NCBI GenBank assembly: GCA_003605055.1
Contig: QZKP01000072.1
Coordinates: 62,001 to 126,000 of the forward strand
From: Desulfarculus sp.
Lineage (GTDB): Bacteria > Desulfobacterota > Desulfarculia > Desulfarculales > Desulfarculaceae
Direction: 5' to 3'
DNA length: 64,000 nucleotides
Shown here: positions 1 to 8,735 of the stretch, one piece after another
Layout: each line of letters starts with the position of its first letter
Numbering within the stretch: position 1 is the stretch's first letter
Notes under the pieces: generated by a model
The model's database searches: none
Told to the model about the DNA's origin: nothing
Seen by the model: the letters and a program-made list of their open reading frames with translations, nothing else
Position numbers and translations under genes: made by a program

Positions 1-1
1 C

Positions 2-523
2 ATCACCAAGGAGGCCCAGGCCGAACTCAAGGTGGCCCAGGGCAACGTGCTGGCCGACCCCGGCCAGGACGTGCTCAAGATGGCCCACGTGAACCGCCAC
101 AGCGCAGAGCTTAAGATGGCCCTGGGCTTTGCCAAGGGCTGGGGCCTGAGGCAGGGGGCCCTGGCCACCAACCTCATCTGGGACACCACCAACCTGTTCG
201 TGGCCGGCTGCAGCGAGGCGGAGATGTCCCTGGCCGCCGAGACGGTGCGGGCCATGGGCGGCGGCCTGGCCGTGGCCGCCGGCCAGCGGGTCCTGGCCCG
301 CCTGCCCCTGCCCATCGGGGGCATCATCTCGCCGGAGCCGGTGCCGGAGGTGCACCGTATGGCCGAGGATTGCCGCCGGGCCCTGGCCGGGCTGGGCTGC
401 CCCCTGCCCCGGCCCTTTTTGAGGGCCCAGACCTTCTGCTTCACCGGCCTGCCCTTCCTGCGCCTGACCGACAAGGGCCTGGTGGACGTGCGGGCGCGCA
501 AGTTCGTGGAGGTGCTGCTGTGA
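2..523 (+). CDS. ade: Adenine deaminase, C-terminal part (5' end outside window)
   Basis: The reading frame is open from the first bases of the window, so this is the last 173 residues of a longer protein. It matches the C-terminal region of adenine deaminase, the amidohydrolase-family enzyme that converts adenine to hypoxanthine in purine salvage. Recognisable family features are a glycine-rich GWGLRQGALA segment, a TTNLFVAG strand, the RLPLPIGGIIS motif and a final LTDKGLVDV stretch. The metal-binding TIM-barrel half is not in view, so activity cannot be judged. The TGA stop overlaps the GTG start of the next gene, which implies coupled translation. Confidence 0.85.
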   Translation: MTKEAQAELKVAQGNVLADPGQDVLKMAHVNRHSAELKMALGFAKGWGLRQGALATNLIWDTTNLFVAGCSEAEMSLAAETVRAMGGGLAVAAGQRVLARLPLPIGGIISPEPVPEVHRMAEDCRRALAGLGCPLPRPFLRAQTFCFTGLPFLRLTDKGLVDVRARKFVEVLL

Positions 524-1758
524 ACCGGCTGCGGAACCTGATCTGCTCCCTGGTGCTCTGTCTCCTCCTGGCCGCCCCGGCCGCGGCCCTGACCGTGGCC
601 GGCCGCGCCCTGGGGCCCGAGGGCCAGCCCCTGGCCGGCGTGCTGGTCAGCGACGGCGTGGGCGTCGTGGCCAGCGACCATGAAGGCCGCTACCGCCTGC
701 AGAGCGCGCCGGGGCGGGTGGTGGCCATCACCGCGCCGGCCGGCCTGCGGGTGAAGGGGCCCTGGTGGCTGCCGGCCGCGGCCGCGGCCGCGCAGCAGGT
801 CTTCCGCCTGGCCCCGGCCCGGCCCCTGGAGGCCCGGCTGCGCCTGGTCATCATCTCCGACCCGCACCTGTTCGACGCCTCCAGCCCGCAACAGGGCCGC
901 TACCGCGGCCAGGTGGACCCCGGCCTGCCCCTGCGGGCCTGGCAGGCGGCCCTGCCGGGCATCAAGGAATTCAATCCCCACCTGAGCCTCATGGCCGGCG
1001 ACCTGTGCATGGACGCGGACCGGGGCCCCCTGGCTCATGCCCGGGCTCAGTTTAGGGTGGCGGCCCGGGCCTGGGACCAGATGCCCGGTCCCAAGCGGGC
1101 GGTGCCCGGCAACCACGACCTGCGCTACGACGGCGGCCGGGTGGACCGGGCCCTGTGGCATGAGTTCCTGGGCCCGGCCCGGCACGTCTATATACTGGGG
1201 CCGCTGGCCGTGCTGCTGTTGGACAACCCCGGCCTGGGCCAGCGGCCCGACGGACGGCCCCGGTCCACGGGCCAGCTCCCGGCCGAGGCCCTGGCCTGGC
1301 TGGACCGGGCCCTGGCCCTGCTGCCGCCCCAGACGCCGCTGGTGGTGGTCAGCCACTACCCTTTGGCCTCGCCCCTGGCTGGGATCAATCCCCTGTACCG
1401 GGGAGCGGTGGTCAAGGCGCCCGGGCCGGCCGGCCTGGCCCTGCGCGACGTGGACCAGTCCGCGGCCTTGGTCATGGGCCTGCTCCTGCGCCGGCCCCTG
1501 GTGGGGCTGATCAGCGGGCACCAGCACGCCCTATACCAGGCCCGGTTGCGGTCCCTGCCCCAGGCCGTGCATCTGCTGGGCGCGCCGGCCCTCTGCGGCC
1601 GCTGGTGGCAGGGGGACATGGCTTACGGCCCCCTCAGGTTCCCGCCGGGCTATCTGCAGGCCTGGCTGAGCCAGGATCAGGAGGGCTGGCACCTGGCCAC
1701 CCAACTGGTGCGCGGAAAATGGGCCCCGCCGGGCGGGGCCCGGAAGAATCAACCCTAG
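520..1758 (+). CDS. Secreted calcineurin-like metallophosphoesterase
   Basis: A 412-residue protein starting at a GTG that overlaps the upstream stop (GTGA). Residues 1-24 form a signal peptide (hydrophobic core, AAPAAA cleavage region). Residues 25-100 resemble the carboxypeptidase-regulatory-like beta domain seen in front of exported phosphoesterases. The catalytic domain follows with the dimetal motifs SDPHLF (113-118), AGDLC (159-163), PGNHD (196-200), SHYP (278-281) and GHQH (333-336). All expected metal ligands are present, so it should be an active periplasmic or secreted phosphohydrolase; the substrate cannot be told. A longer in-frame reading starting inside the deaminase gene is rejected because it would run over that gene. 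Confidence 0.85.
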   Translation: MNRLRNLICSLVLCLLLAAPAAALTVAGRALGPEGQPLAGVLVSDGVGVVASDHEGRYRLQSAPGRVVAITAPAGLRVKGPWWLPAAAAAAQQVFRLAPARPLEARLRLVIISDPHLFDASSPQQGRYRGQVDPGLPLRAWQAALPGIKEFNPHLSLMAGDLCMDADRGPLAHARAQFRVAARAWDQMPGPKRAVPGNHDLRYDGGRVDRALWHEFLGPARHVYILGPLAVLLLDNPGLGQRPDGRPRSTGQLPAEALAWLDRALALLPPQTPLVVVSHYPLASPLAGINPLYRGAVVKAPGPAGLALRDVDQSAALVMGLLLRRPLVGLISGHQHALYQARLRSLPQAVHLLGAPALCGRWWQGDMAYGPLRFPPGYLQAWLSQDQEGWHLATQLVRGKWAPPGGARKNQP

Positions 1759-1803
1759 CCTGCCTCCAAGACATCTTGCTAGACTGAGCCCCATGGAGGG
1801 ACC

Positions 1804-2451
1804 GTGAGCGGAACCAACGACTACGCGGTGCGGCGGCGGCGCATGGTGCAGGAGCAGATCGCCGCCCGGGGCATCCGCGACCAGCGCCTGCTGGCGGCCA
1901 TGAGCGACATCCCGCGCCACCTGTTCATGGACCAGGCCCTGTGGCCCCGGGCCTACGAGGACCACCCCCTGCCCATCGGCAGCGGCCAGACCATCAGCCA
2001 GCCCTACATGGTGGCGGTCATGACCGACGCCCTGGGCCTCAGCGGCGGCGAGCGGGTGCTGGAGATCGGCACCGGCAGCGGCTACCAGACCGCCATCCTG
2101 GCCCGGCTGGCCGACTGGGTGTACTCCATCGAGTACATCGCGGCCCTGTCCCGCCGGGCCCAAACGGTGTTGGAGCAGCTCAAGATCTTCAACGTGAATC
2201 TCATGGTGGGCGACGGCTCCAAGGGCTGGCCGGAGCAGGCGCCCTTTGACGCCATCATCGTCACCGCCGGCGCGCCGGTGGTGCCCCAGCCGCTGGTGGG
2301 GCAGTTGGCCGACGGCGGGCGGCTGGTGGTGCCGGTGGGCGACCGCGGCGTGCAGACCCTGTTCAGAATAACCAGGCGGGGCGAGGAGCTGGTCCGGGAG
2401 GACCTGGGCGGCTGCCGCTTCGTGGACCTGGTGGGGGAATACGGATGGTAG
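1804..2451 (+). CDS. pcm: Protein-L-isoaspartate O-methyltransferase
   Basis: A 215-residue SAM-dependent methyltransferase that repairs isoaspartyl residues in aged proteins. The GTG start is preceded by GGAGGG at good spacing. Diagnostic motifs are SGQTISQP (60-67), which lies at the substrate site of the family, and VLEIGTGSGYQ (85-95), the SAM-binding motif I. Length is normal. It overlaps the next gene by 7 nt, so the two are probably co-translated. Confidence 0.93.
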   Translation: MSGTNDYAVRRRRMVQEQIAARGIRDQRLLAAMSDIPRHLFMDQALWPRAYEDHPLPIGSGQTISQPYMVAVMTDALGLSGGERVLEIGTGSGYQTAILARLADWVYSIEYIAALSRRAQTVLEQLKIFNVNLMVGDGSKGWPEQAPFDAIIVTAGAPVVPQPLVGQLADGGRLVVPVGDRGVQTLFRITRRGEELVREDLGGCRFVDLVGEYGW

Positions 2452-2936
2452 AGACGGCCAGGTTTATAAGCGTGATCGGGGCCGGCATGGCCAGCGACGA
2501 GCAACTGGAGCAGGCCCGCCAGGTGGGGATGCTCCTGGCCCAGGCCGGATTCGCCGTGGTCACCGGCGGCCTGGGCGGGGTCATGGCCGCGGCCTGCCAG
2601 GGCGCGGCCGAGGCCGGCGGCCTGACCATGGGCATCCTGCCCGGCTCCAGTCGGCGGGAGGCCAACCCCTGGTGCCAGGTGGTGCTGCCCACCGGCCTGG
2701 GCCAGGCGCGCAACGTGCTGGTGGTGCAGACCGGCCTGGGGGTCATCGCCGTGGGCGGCGGGCCGGGCACCCTCAGCGAGATCGGCCACGCCCTCAAGAT
2801 CGAGCGGCCGGTGGTGAGCCTGGGCTCCTGGGAGGTGGCCGGCGCGGGGCAGGCCAAGAACCCGCAGCAGGCCGTGGACATGCTCCTGGAGCGGGTGGGC
2901 GACTGGCAGCCCAACGGCTCGCTGTTCGCGGACTAG
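2445..2936 (+). CDS. TIGR00725-family nucleotide-binding (LOG-like) protein
   Basis: A 163-residue Rossmann-like protein. It carries a GGLGGVM loop (41-47) and GGGPGTLSE (104-112), the family version of the PGGxGTxxE motif found in lysine-decarboxylase-like/LOG proteins. LOG enzymes cleave nucleotide monophosphates to release a base, but members of this TIGR00725 branch have no firmly assigned substrate. The ATG lies inside the end of pcm (7 nt overlap). Confidence 0.8.
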   Translation: MVETARFISVIGAGMASDEQLEQARQVGMLLAQAGFAVVTGGLGGVMAAACQGAAEAGGLTMGILPGSSRREANPWCQVVLPTGLGQARNVLVVQTGLGVIAVGGGPGTLSEIGHALKIERPVVSLGSWEVAGAGQAKNPQQAVDMLLERVGDWQPNGSLFAD

Positions 2937-2997
2937 AGGGAGGCGCCGGTTCAGGGGGTCCGGGGCAGCCGGGGCAGTCTTATCCCAGGGCGCCGGC

Positions 2998-3021
2998 GGG
3001 CCGGCCCAGGGCGGCCGGCCC
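2998..3021. terminator. Stable hairpin between convergent genes
   Basis: A 9-bp perfect inverted repeat (GGGCCGGCC, 6-nt loop, GGCCGGCCC) lies where two genes converge and reaches the stop codon of the methyltransferase gene. There is no T-run on either strand, so a terminator role is only inferred from position. Confidence 0.35.
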
Positions 3022-3761
3022 TACTCCCGTTCCTGGAGCCGGCCGGCCAGCCAGAGCATCTGCCGGGCGATGCCTCGCAGGGCCCGCGCCTCCCGGCTGC
3101 TCAGGCGGGCCCGCTCCAAGCCGGCCTTTAAGGGCCGGAAGAAGTGCTCGGGGTTGTCCGCGGGCAGAGTGCCGATGGCCACCAGGGCCTGCAGCAGGTG
3201 CTCCTTGAGGCCGTTGATCTCCTGCAGGCTGGCCGGCGGCGGTCCCGGGCGGCGGGGGGCCTGGCCCTCCAGGGCGGCCATCCTCAGCTCGTAGGCCAGC
3301 ACCACCACCGCCTGGGCCAGGTTCAGGCTGGAGGCCTCAGTGGTGGGGATGCACACGCCCATCTGGCAGCGGTCCAGCTCGGCGGTGGTCAGGCCGCGGT
3401 CTTCGGGCCCGAACACCAGCCCCACCCGGCCCTGGCCGGCCCAGGTGAGTAGCTCCGGGGCGGCCTGGCGGGGGAAGAGCAGACGGCCGCGCTGGTAGCC
3501 ACTACGGGCGGTGGTGGCCGCCGCGCCCACGGCGTCGGCCAGGGCCTGCTCCAAGGTGCCGTGCACCTGCATGGCCTCCAGCAGGGGCCGGCCCTGGCTG
3601 CCGGCCAGCCGCTGCATGGCCTCGGGCCATGGGCGCTCGGGATCCACCACCCGCAGGCCGCCCAGGCCCAGGTTGGCCGCGGCCCGGGCCGCGGCGCCGA
3701 TGTTCTCCGGGAAGCGCGGCCGCACCAGCACGATAAACAAGTTGGTCAGATCAGGCTGCAT
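3021..3761 (-). CDS. trmJ: TrmJ-type RNA 2'-O-methyltransferase (SPOUT family)
   Basis: A 246-residue SpoU/TrmH-class methyltransferase, subgroup 1, most like TrmJ, which methylates the ribose of nucleotide 32 in tRNA. The trefoil-knot motifs are all visible: NIGAAARA (20-27), VFGPEDRGL (116-124) and IPTTEASSLNLAQAV (138-152). I chose the ATG at 3761 because the family begins just before the FIVLVRPRFPENIG strand; an ATG 12 nt further upstream is also possible. The 28 residues of the longer open frame look non-coding. The tRNA target is inferred from family, not shown. Confidence 0.85.
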   Translation of the reverse strand: MQPDLTNLFIVLVRPRFPENIGAAARAAANLGLGGLRVVDPERPWPEAMQRLAGSQGRPLLEAMQVHGTLEQALADAVGAAATTARSGYQRGRLLFPRQAAPELLTWAGQGRVGLVFGPEDRGLTTAELDRCQMGVCIPTTEASSLNLAQAVVVLAYELRMAALEGQAPRRPGPPPASLQEINGLKEHLLQALVAIGTLPADNPEHFFRPLKAGLERARLSSREARALRGIARQMLWLAGRLQERE

Positions 3762-3886
3762 GGACCCCAGCATAGCAGAGACCGGGACCGGGCCCAACCC
3801 GCCTCCCCTGGCGCCGGGCCGGCGCTGGTGGCACAATAAATACAAGCAGCGAATTTTATTCGCCCGGCCCAGCCTAGGAGGTGATC

Positions 3887-4294
3887 ATGGCGCGCTTTGA
3901 CGAAAAGTTTGTGGAGTCCATCAATAGGCCAGGCCGGGTGGGGGTGTTGGCCACCGCCGACGCCCAGGGCCGGCCCAATGCGGCCTACTTCGGCAGCCCC
4001 CGCCTGAGCCTGGAGGGCGAGTTGGTCATGGGCCTGGGCGCCAATCGCAGCCTGGCCAACCTGGAGGCCAACCCCGCGGCCGTGTTCTTCGTGGTGGAGG
4101 AGGCGCCGGTGGGCTTCACCACCCCGGGCTGGCGGCTGTATTTGCAGGCCAAGGAGATAGACCGGCAGGGACCGCTCCTGGAGCAGGTGCGCGCGGCTAT
4201 AAGCGCCGCGGCCGGCGAGCAGGCCGGGCGCATGATCAAGGCCGGGGTGCGCTTCGAGGTTACCCAGGTGCGGCCCCTGGTGGACCGGGGCTAG
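3887..4294 (+). CDS. Pyridoxamine 5'-phosphate oxidase-like FMN-binding protein
   Basis: A 135-residue split-barrel flavin-type protein. The N-terminal strand RVGVLATADAQGRPNAAYFG is typical of the PNPOx-like family, and so is the later strand around ELVMGLGANRSLANLEANP. The family binds FMN, F420 or haem, and small stand-alone members are often of unknown substrate. The ATG at 3887 sits 5 nt after a perfect AGGAGG; the GTG 6 nt upstream overlaps the ribosome-binding site and is unlikely to be used. It has its own short intergenic region and appears monocistronic. Confidence 0.8.
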   Translation: MARFDEKFVESINRPGRVGVLATADAQGRPNAAYFGSPRLSLEGELVMGLGANRSLANLEANPAAVFFVVEEAPVGFTTPGWRLYLQAKEIDRQGPLLEQVRAAISAAAGEQAGRMIKAGVRFEVTQVRPLVDRG

Positions 4295-4680
4295 TTGATG
4301 GGGCCGATGCCCGGCAGGGTGGGCCGGTAGTCGCGGTCAAACCCGCCTTTTTCCGCCACCTCCAGCACGAAGTCCACCCGCAGGCGCTGGCCGCGGCCCA
4401 GGGTCACGTTTTGCTTGGAGGTCCCGTGGCCGGGCAGGCTGGCGGTCACCTGATAGCGGCCGGCGGGCAGTTCGCTCAGCAGATACAGCCCCCTGCCGTC
4501 GCAGAGGGACTCCACGCTCAGGCTGCCGTCCACCTGCCGGGCCTGCACCACCGCCCCCCTCATGGGGTCGCCGTTCTTATCCACCACGCTGCCCAACAGG
4601 GCCGAGTCGCCGAACTGGGCCGCGGCCGTCCCGGCCAGGGCCAGCCAGCCCAGCAGGGTTAGAACTAGCAACCGTCTCAT
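4291..4680 (-). CDS. Small secreted carboxypeptidase-regulatory-like domain protein
   Basis: A 129-residue exported protein. Residues 1-21 are a signal peptide ending AGTAAA. The rest is one CarboxypepD_reg-like beta-sandwich (GSVVDKNGDPMRGAVVQARQ ... GLYLLSELPAGRYQVTASLPG ... VTLGRGQRLRVDFVLE). Such domains are non-catalytic and act in adhesion or protein contacts. It overlaps the end of the convergent flavin-protein gene by 4 nt. The sequence gives no specific role. Confidence 0.7.
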   Translation of the reverse strand: MRRLLVLTLLGWLALAGTAAAQFGDSALLGSVVDKNGDPMRGAVVQARQVDGSLSVESLCDGRGLYLLSELPAGRYQVTASLPGHGTSKQNVTLGRGQRLRVDFVLEVAEKGGFDRDYRPTLPGIGPIN

Positions 4681-4993
4681 GTCGCCGACCCCCTTTTAGT
4701 TAAAGATGCAGCCAACCAAATAACACAGCCCTTGCCCCGGCACCAGTCTCCTCTGCCGCGGGCGGGCGGGGCGGGTGCGCAAAAAACCTGCTGCCGCCCC
4801 TTGCCATTTGCCCCCGCCGGCCCGATAATCCGGCCAAAGGCCGCCCGCGGCGCCCTGAGGACGGGCCGCGGGCGGCCGCGACCCTACGCCGGTGGGCCAA
4901 AGCGGACGGCCTGCGACCAAGGGCCGTCGGAGACTAGGATGGCTTTGGGGCCCCGCGGCCGCAAGGCCTTTTTTTGCAAGAGTGGAGGTGCCT
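4681..4993. other. Divergent intergenic region with large inverted repeat
   Basis: This 313-nt gap separates the minus-strand secreted protein from htpX. It holds a 12-bp perfect inverted repeat, GGCCGCCCGCGG (4839-4850) and CCGCGGGCGGCC (4866-4877), with a 15-nt loop. A T7 run follows a short GGCC-GCAA-GGCC hairpin just before htpX (4959-4977). No convincing -35/-10 pair and no gene was seen; open frames here lack protein-like composition. Confidence 0.5.
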
Positions 4994-5887
4994 GTGTTTA
5001 AGCGGGTTTTTCTGCTGGTGCTGGTCAACTTCCTGGTCCTGATGACCCTCTTGTTCATCACCCGGATGCTGGGCGTGGACCGCTTCTTCGCCCAGACCGG
5101 CCTGAACTACCAGGCCCTGCTCATATTCGCCGTGGTGATCGGATTCGGCGGGGCCTTCATCTCCCTAGCCCTGAGCCGGGTCATGGCCCGCTGGACCATG
5201 GGGGTGCAGATCATAGACTCCAGCGCGGCCAGCGGCGACGAGGCCTGGCTGGTGAACACGGTGCACAACCTGGCCCGGGGGGCCGGGCTGAACGCCGTGC
5301 CCCAGGTGGGCGTCTATCCCTCGGAGGAGGTCAACGCCTTTGCCACCGGCCCCACCCGCAGCCGCTCCCTGGTGGCGGTCTCTTCGGGGCTCTTAGAGCG
5401 CCTGGACCGCGAGGCGGTGGCCGGGGTGCTGGCCCATGAATTAAGCCACGTGAACAACGGGGACATGGTGACCATGACCCTCCTGCAGGGGGTGATCAAT
5501 ACCTTCGTGGTGTTCCTCTCGCGGGCGGCGGCCTTTGCCGTGGCCCAGGCCTCCCGCAGCGACGAGGATGACTCGGCCTTCCCCACCATGACCTACTTCC
5601 TGGTCTCCATCGTCCTGGAGATCTGCCTGGCCATCCTGGGCTCGCTGGTGGTGATGGGCTACTCCCGCTGGCGGGAGTACGGGGCCGACGCCGGCGGCGC
5701 CTCCCTGGCCGGCCGGGGGGCCATGATCCACGCCCTGGAGTCGCTGCTGCAGACCAAGGAGCTGGTGGACACCAGCCAGAAGACCCTGAACACCCTCAAG
5801 ATCGCCGGCGGCGGCTCATGGATGCGCCTGTTCGCCTCCCACCCGCCCCTGGAGGAGCGCATAGCCCGGCTGCGCCAGGGGGCCTGA
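4994..5887 (+). CDS. htpX: HtpX-family membrane zinc metalloprotease
   Basis: A 297-residue M48B peptidase of the inner membrane that degrades damaged or misfolded membrane proteins with FtsH. Two N-terminal membrane helices are followed by the zinc motif in VLAHELSHVNNGDM (HExxH), two further hydrophobic segments and the downstream glutamate ligand region YSRWREYGADAGGA. The C-terminal SHPPLEERIARL is a family hallmark. I chose the GTG at 4994, after GGAGGTG, because it gives the usual N-terminus (VFKRVFLLVLVNFLVL) and usual length. The longer frame adds 34 residues without family support. Confidence 0.92.
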   Translation: MFKRVFLLVLVNFLVLMTLLFITRMLGVDRFFAQTGLNYQALLIFAVVIGFGGAFISLALSRVMARWTMGVQIIDSSAASGDEAWLVNTVHNLARGAGLNAVPQVGVYPSEEVNAFATGPTRSRSLVAVSSGLLERLDREAVAGVLAHELSHVNNGDMVTMTLLQGVINTFVVFLSRAAAFAVAQASRSDEDDSAFPTMTYFLVSIVLEICLAILGSLVVMGYSRWREYGADAGGASLAGRGAMIHALESLLQTKELVDTSQKTLNTLKIAGGGSWMRLFASHPPLEERIARLRQGA

Positions 5888-5903
5888 TGACGGACCGCCC
5901 CGC

Positions 5904-5930
5904 CCGCCCGCCGCGCCCCGCGGCGGGCGG
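5904..5930 (+). terminator. Probable terminator after htpX
   Basis: A 12-bp GC-only stem (CCGCCCGCCGCG, loop CCC, CGCGGCGGGCGG) begins 16 nt after the htpX stop and is followed by a weak CCTTTT tract. A strong hairpin with a poor U-tract; likely but not certain. Confidence 0.5.
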
Positions 5931-5985
5931 CATGGCCTTTTGCCCGCCGAGGTAGCATAATAGGGGTGCCTTGGAGGAAACTAGG

Positions 5986-8244
5986 TTGAAGCGGGGCGTT
6001 CTGGGAGACTGGGTAGGCAAGCGGCCGCCGTCCGTGGGGCTGGGCTTCTGGCAGGGGCTGGCGGCGCTGGTCCTGTACGCGGCCCTGACCGTGCCCTGGC
6101 TCAGCCCCTTCAGCCTGCACATCAGGGACTACATCTGGGACCCGGGCGACAGCTTCCTTAACGCCTGGGCCCTGGCCTGGGACTGGCGGGCCCTGACCAG
6201 CGCCCCCCTAAGCCTGTTCGACGCCAACATCTTCTGGCCAGCCGCGCACAGCCTGGCCTTCAGCGAGCACCTGATCGTGCAGGCGCTCATGGCCGCGCCG
6301 GTGCTGGCCGTCACCGGCAACCCTCTGCTGGCCCACAACCTGCTTCTCTTGGCCAGCTTCCCCCTGGCCGGCCTGGGCACCTATCTGTTGGTCAAGCGGC
6401 TGACCGGCAGCTTCTGGGCCGGGCTGCTGGCCGGCTTTTTCTTCGCCTTCTGCCCCTACCGCATCCTGCAGGCCACCCGCCTGCAGGTCAGCACCATCCA
6501 GTGGCTGCCCTTCGCCTTTCTGTTCTTGCACCGCTGGCTGGAAAGCCGCCGCTGGCGCGACATCGTGGGCCTGAGCCTGTTCTACGTGCTGCAGGGCCTG
6601 TCCTGCGGCTACTGGGCCCTGTACCTGACCATATCCCTGGGCCTGGCCCTGTTCATCGTGCTCCCGGCCCATGGCCGCTGGCGGGAGCGGCTGACCTGGG
6701 AGCAGTTGGCCCTGTTCGCCGGACTGAGCACGGCGATGATGTTGCCCTTTTTCATGCCCTACTTGGACGCGCGCGCGGACATGGGCTTTGCGCGGGACCT
6801 GGAGGAGGTGCGCTTTTACTCGGCCTCTCTGGAGCACTATCTATCCGCGCCGGCCAGCAACGCCCTGTGGGGGCCGCTGCTCTACCCCCTGGGCCGGGCC
6901 GAGGGCCACCTCTGGGCGGGAGCGACCGCGCCGCTGCTGGCCCTGCTGGGCCTCTTCTGGCCGGGCCCGGCCGACCGCCGGCCCCAGACCCGCTGGCTGT
7001 ACCTGAGCCTGGCCCTGGCGGCCTTTGTCCTGTCCCTGGGCCCGGAGGTGACCGCCGGCGGCCGGGAACTCTTCCACGGCCCCTACCGCCTGCTCTACGA
7101 GCACTTCCCCGGCTTTGGCGGCCTGCGCACCGCCGCCCGCTGGGGCCTGTTTTTCTGGTTCTTCGCCGCGGTGCTGGCCGGACTGGGCCTGTCCGGGCTG
7201 CTGGCCCGGCTCTCCTCCGGCAAGCTCCGGGCCCTGGCAATCCTGGTGTTGGCCGCGGCCCTGGCCGTGGAGCTGTGGCCCACCGCCATCCGGGGCCAGG
7301 GCCCCCAGCCGATACCCGGCCGCCTGCCGCCCTTCGTGGCCTGGCTCAAGGCGCAGCCGGGCCAGGGAGCCGTGCTGCACCTGCCCCTGGACAGCCCCCG
7401 CAAGAACTCTTTTTTCACCTATATCTCGGCCTATCACTTCCGGCCCCTGCTCAACGGCTACAGCGGCTACTTCCCCCGCGGCCACCAGGCCCTGGGCTCC
7501 CTGCTGACGGTCCCGCCCAGCCGGGAGCTGATCGCGGACCTAGCCCGGGCCGGGGTGCGCTGGGTGCTGGTGCACCGGGGGCACCTGAGCGACCCCGCCC
7601 AGGGCCCCAACATCATCGGGGCCCTGGAGGCCAACCGGGACCTGGCCCGCAAGCTCACCTCCTGGTCCTGGGGCACCACCGAGGCTTTTGAGCTGACCCC
7701 GCCTGAGGCCCCGCCCTGGAAGCCGCCGCAGTCCGTGGCCGCGCCAGCGGCCTCGCTGCGGGTCAGCCCCCTGCCCCAGGACGCGCAGCGGGCCCTGGAC
7801 GGCGACCCCCGGACCTACTGGGGCACCGGCCGGCCCCAGGGCAAGGGGGACAGCTTCGCCGTGGAGTTCAAGCGGCCCTCACGCATCAGCGGGGTGGAGC
7901 TGGACCTGGACCACCACCCGGAGTACTACCCCCGCCAGTTGCGCCTGGAGCTGCAAGACGCCCAGGGCCAGTGGGCGCGGGCCCCTTACCGGGCCCGGCT
8001 TCATCCCCTGGCCCCGCTGCTGGCCCAGCCGGCCCAGGTGCGCGCCAGCTACTATCTGCTCCTGCCCCAGCCCCGGGAGGCGAGCGGCCTGCGCCTGTCC
8101 CTGGACGGGCCGGCCCAGGGCCAGCCCTGGGTGATCTACGACCTGCGGCTCCTGCCCGCGCCGCCGGAGCCGCCCGCCCCCCAAACCCAACCCAGGACCG
8201 CGCCTGGCGCGCCCCCCGGCACTGCCCAGGAAGGAAAACCATGA
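5986..8244 (+). CDS. Polytopic GT-C/YfhO-like membrane protein with C-terminal discoidin domain
   Basis: A 752-residue protein. About the first 450 residues contain many hydrophobic helices, and an early loop reads IRDYIWDPGDSFLNAWALAW, the position where GT-C glycosyltransferases carry an acidic motif. A soluble domain of about 120 residues follows. The last 170 residues look like an F5/8 type C (discoidin) carbohydrate-binding fold: RALDGDPRTYWGTG, then SFAVEFKRPSRISGVELDLD. It may transfer lipid-linked sugars on the periplasmic face, but the donor and acceptor are unknown. I prefer the TTG at 5986, 7 nt after GGAGGA, over a TTG 15 nt upstream. The stop overlaps the next start (ATGA). Confidence 0.65.
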   Translation: MKRGVLGDWVGKRPPSVGLGFWQGLAALVLYAALTVPWLSPFSLHIRDYIWDPGDSFLNAWALAWDWRALTSAPLSLFDANIFWPAAHSLAFSEHLIVQALMAAPVLAVTGNPLLAHNLLLLASFPLAGLGTYLLVKRLTGSFWAGLLAGFFFAFCPYRILQATRLQVSTIQWLPFAFLFLHRWLESRRWRDIVGLSLFYVLQGLSCGYWALYLTISLGLALFIVLPAHGRWRERLTWEQLALFAGLSTAMMLPFFMPYLDARADMGFARDLEEVRFYSASLEHYLSAPASNALWGPLLYPLGRAEGHLWAGATAPLLALLGLFWPGPADRRPQTRWLYLSLALAAFVLSLGPEVTAGGRELFHGPYRLLYEHFPGFGGLRTAARWGLFFWFFAAVLAGLGLSGLLARLSSGKLRALAILVLAAALAVELWPTAIRGQGPQPIPGRLPPFVAWLKAQPGQGAVLHLPLDSPRKNSFFTYISAYHFRPLLNGYSGYFPRGHQALGSLLTVPPSRELIADLARAGVRWVLVHRGHLSDPAQGPNIIGALEANRDLARKLTSWSWGTTEAFELTPPEAPPWKPPQSVAAPAASLRVSPLPQDAQRALDGDPRTYWGTGRPQGKGDSFAVEFKRPSRISGVELDLDHHPEYYPRQLRLELQDAQGQWARAPYRARLHPLAPLLAQPAQVRASYYLLLPQPREASGLRLSLDGPAQGQPWVIYDLRLLPAPPEPPAPQTQPRTAPGAPPGTAQEGKP

Positions 8245-8726
8245 AAGCCCTGCTTATCGCCCTGTGCCTGCTCGCCGCCGCCCCCCTGGCCTGGGCCAAG
8301 GCCCCGGCGGCCTGCGATATGCTCACCCAGGCCGACGCCCAGAAGGCCCTGGGCCAGGCCGTGAAGCCGGCCAAATCCCGGGGGCCCAACACCATCGGCC
8401 AGAGCATCTGCTTTTACGAGGGGGCCACGGACAAGGCGGTGCGCTACGTGCAGCTCTCCCTGACCCTGCCCCCGCCGGCCATACGCAAGAACATGAACTC
8501 GGCCCAGCTCTTTGCGCAGACCAGGGCCTCGCTGCAGGGCGCCCAGCCCGTCAAGGGCGTGGGCGACAAGGCCTTCTGGGGCGGCAGCGGCCTCAAGCCC
8601 GGGGCCGGGCTGCACGTGCTCAAGGGGGACTATTACCTGACCGTGGACGTGGCCAGCGGCGACCCGGTGCGCAACCTGGCCCAGGCCAAGGGGCTGGCCG
8701 GCGAGGTGCTCAAGCGGCTGAAGTAG
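8241..8726 (+). CDS. Exported protein of unknown function
   Basis: A 161-residue protein with a clear signal peptide (MKALLIALCLLAAAPLAWA). The mature part has two cysteines, one in PAACDMLTQADAQKALGQ and one in GQSICFYEG. This layout (a DMLT-type helix, a Cys pair, then a beta region VRYVQLSLTL) resembles small periplasmic DUF3558-like or lipoprotein-type folds, but I cannot name a family. AAGGAAAACC precedes the ATG, which overlaps the stop of the membrane protein upstream, so the two are probably made together. It converges with the next gene with only 9 nt between. Confidence 0.6.
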   Translation: MKALLIALCLLAAAPLAWAKAPAACDMLTQADAQKALGQAVKPAKSRGPNTIGQSICFYEGATDKAVRYVQLSLTLPPPAIRKNMNSAQLFAQTRASLQGAQPVKGVGDKAFWGGSGLKPGAGLHVLKGDYYLTVDVASGDPVRNLAQAKGLAGEVLKRLK

Positions 8727-8735
8727 GGCCGCGCC

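Noticed and set aside
4696-5061. Arg/Pro-rich minus-strand frame in the gap before htpX
   Set aside because: It overlaps the htpX start and has no protein-like features or conserved motif.
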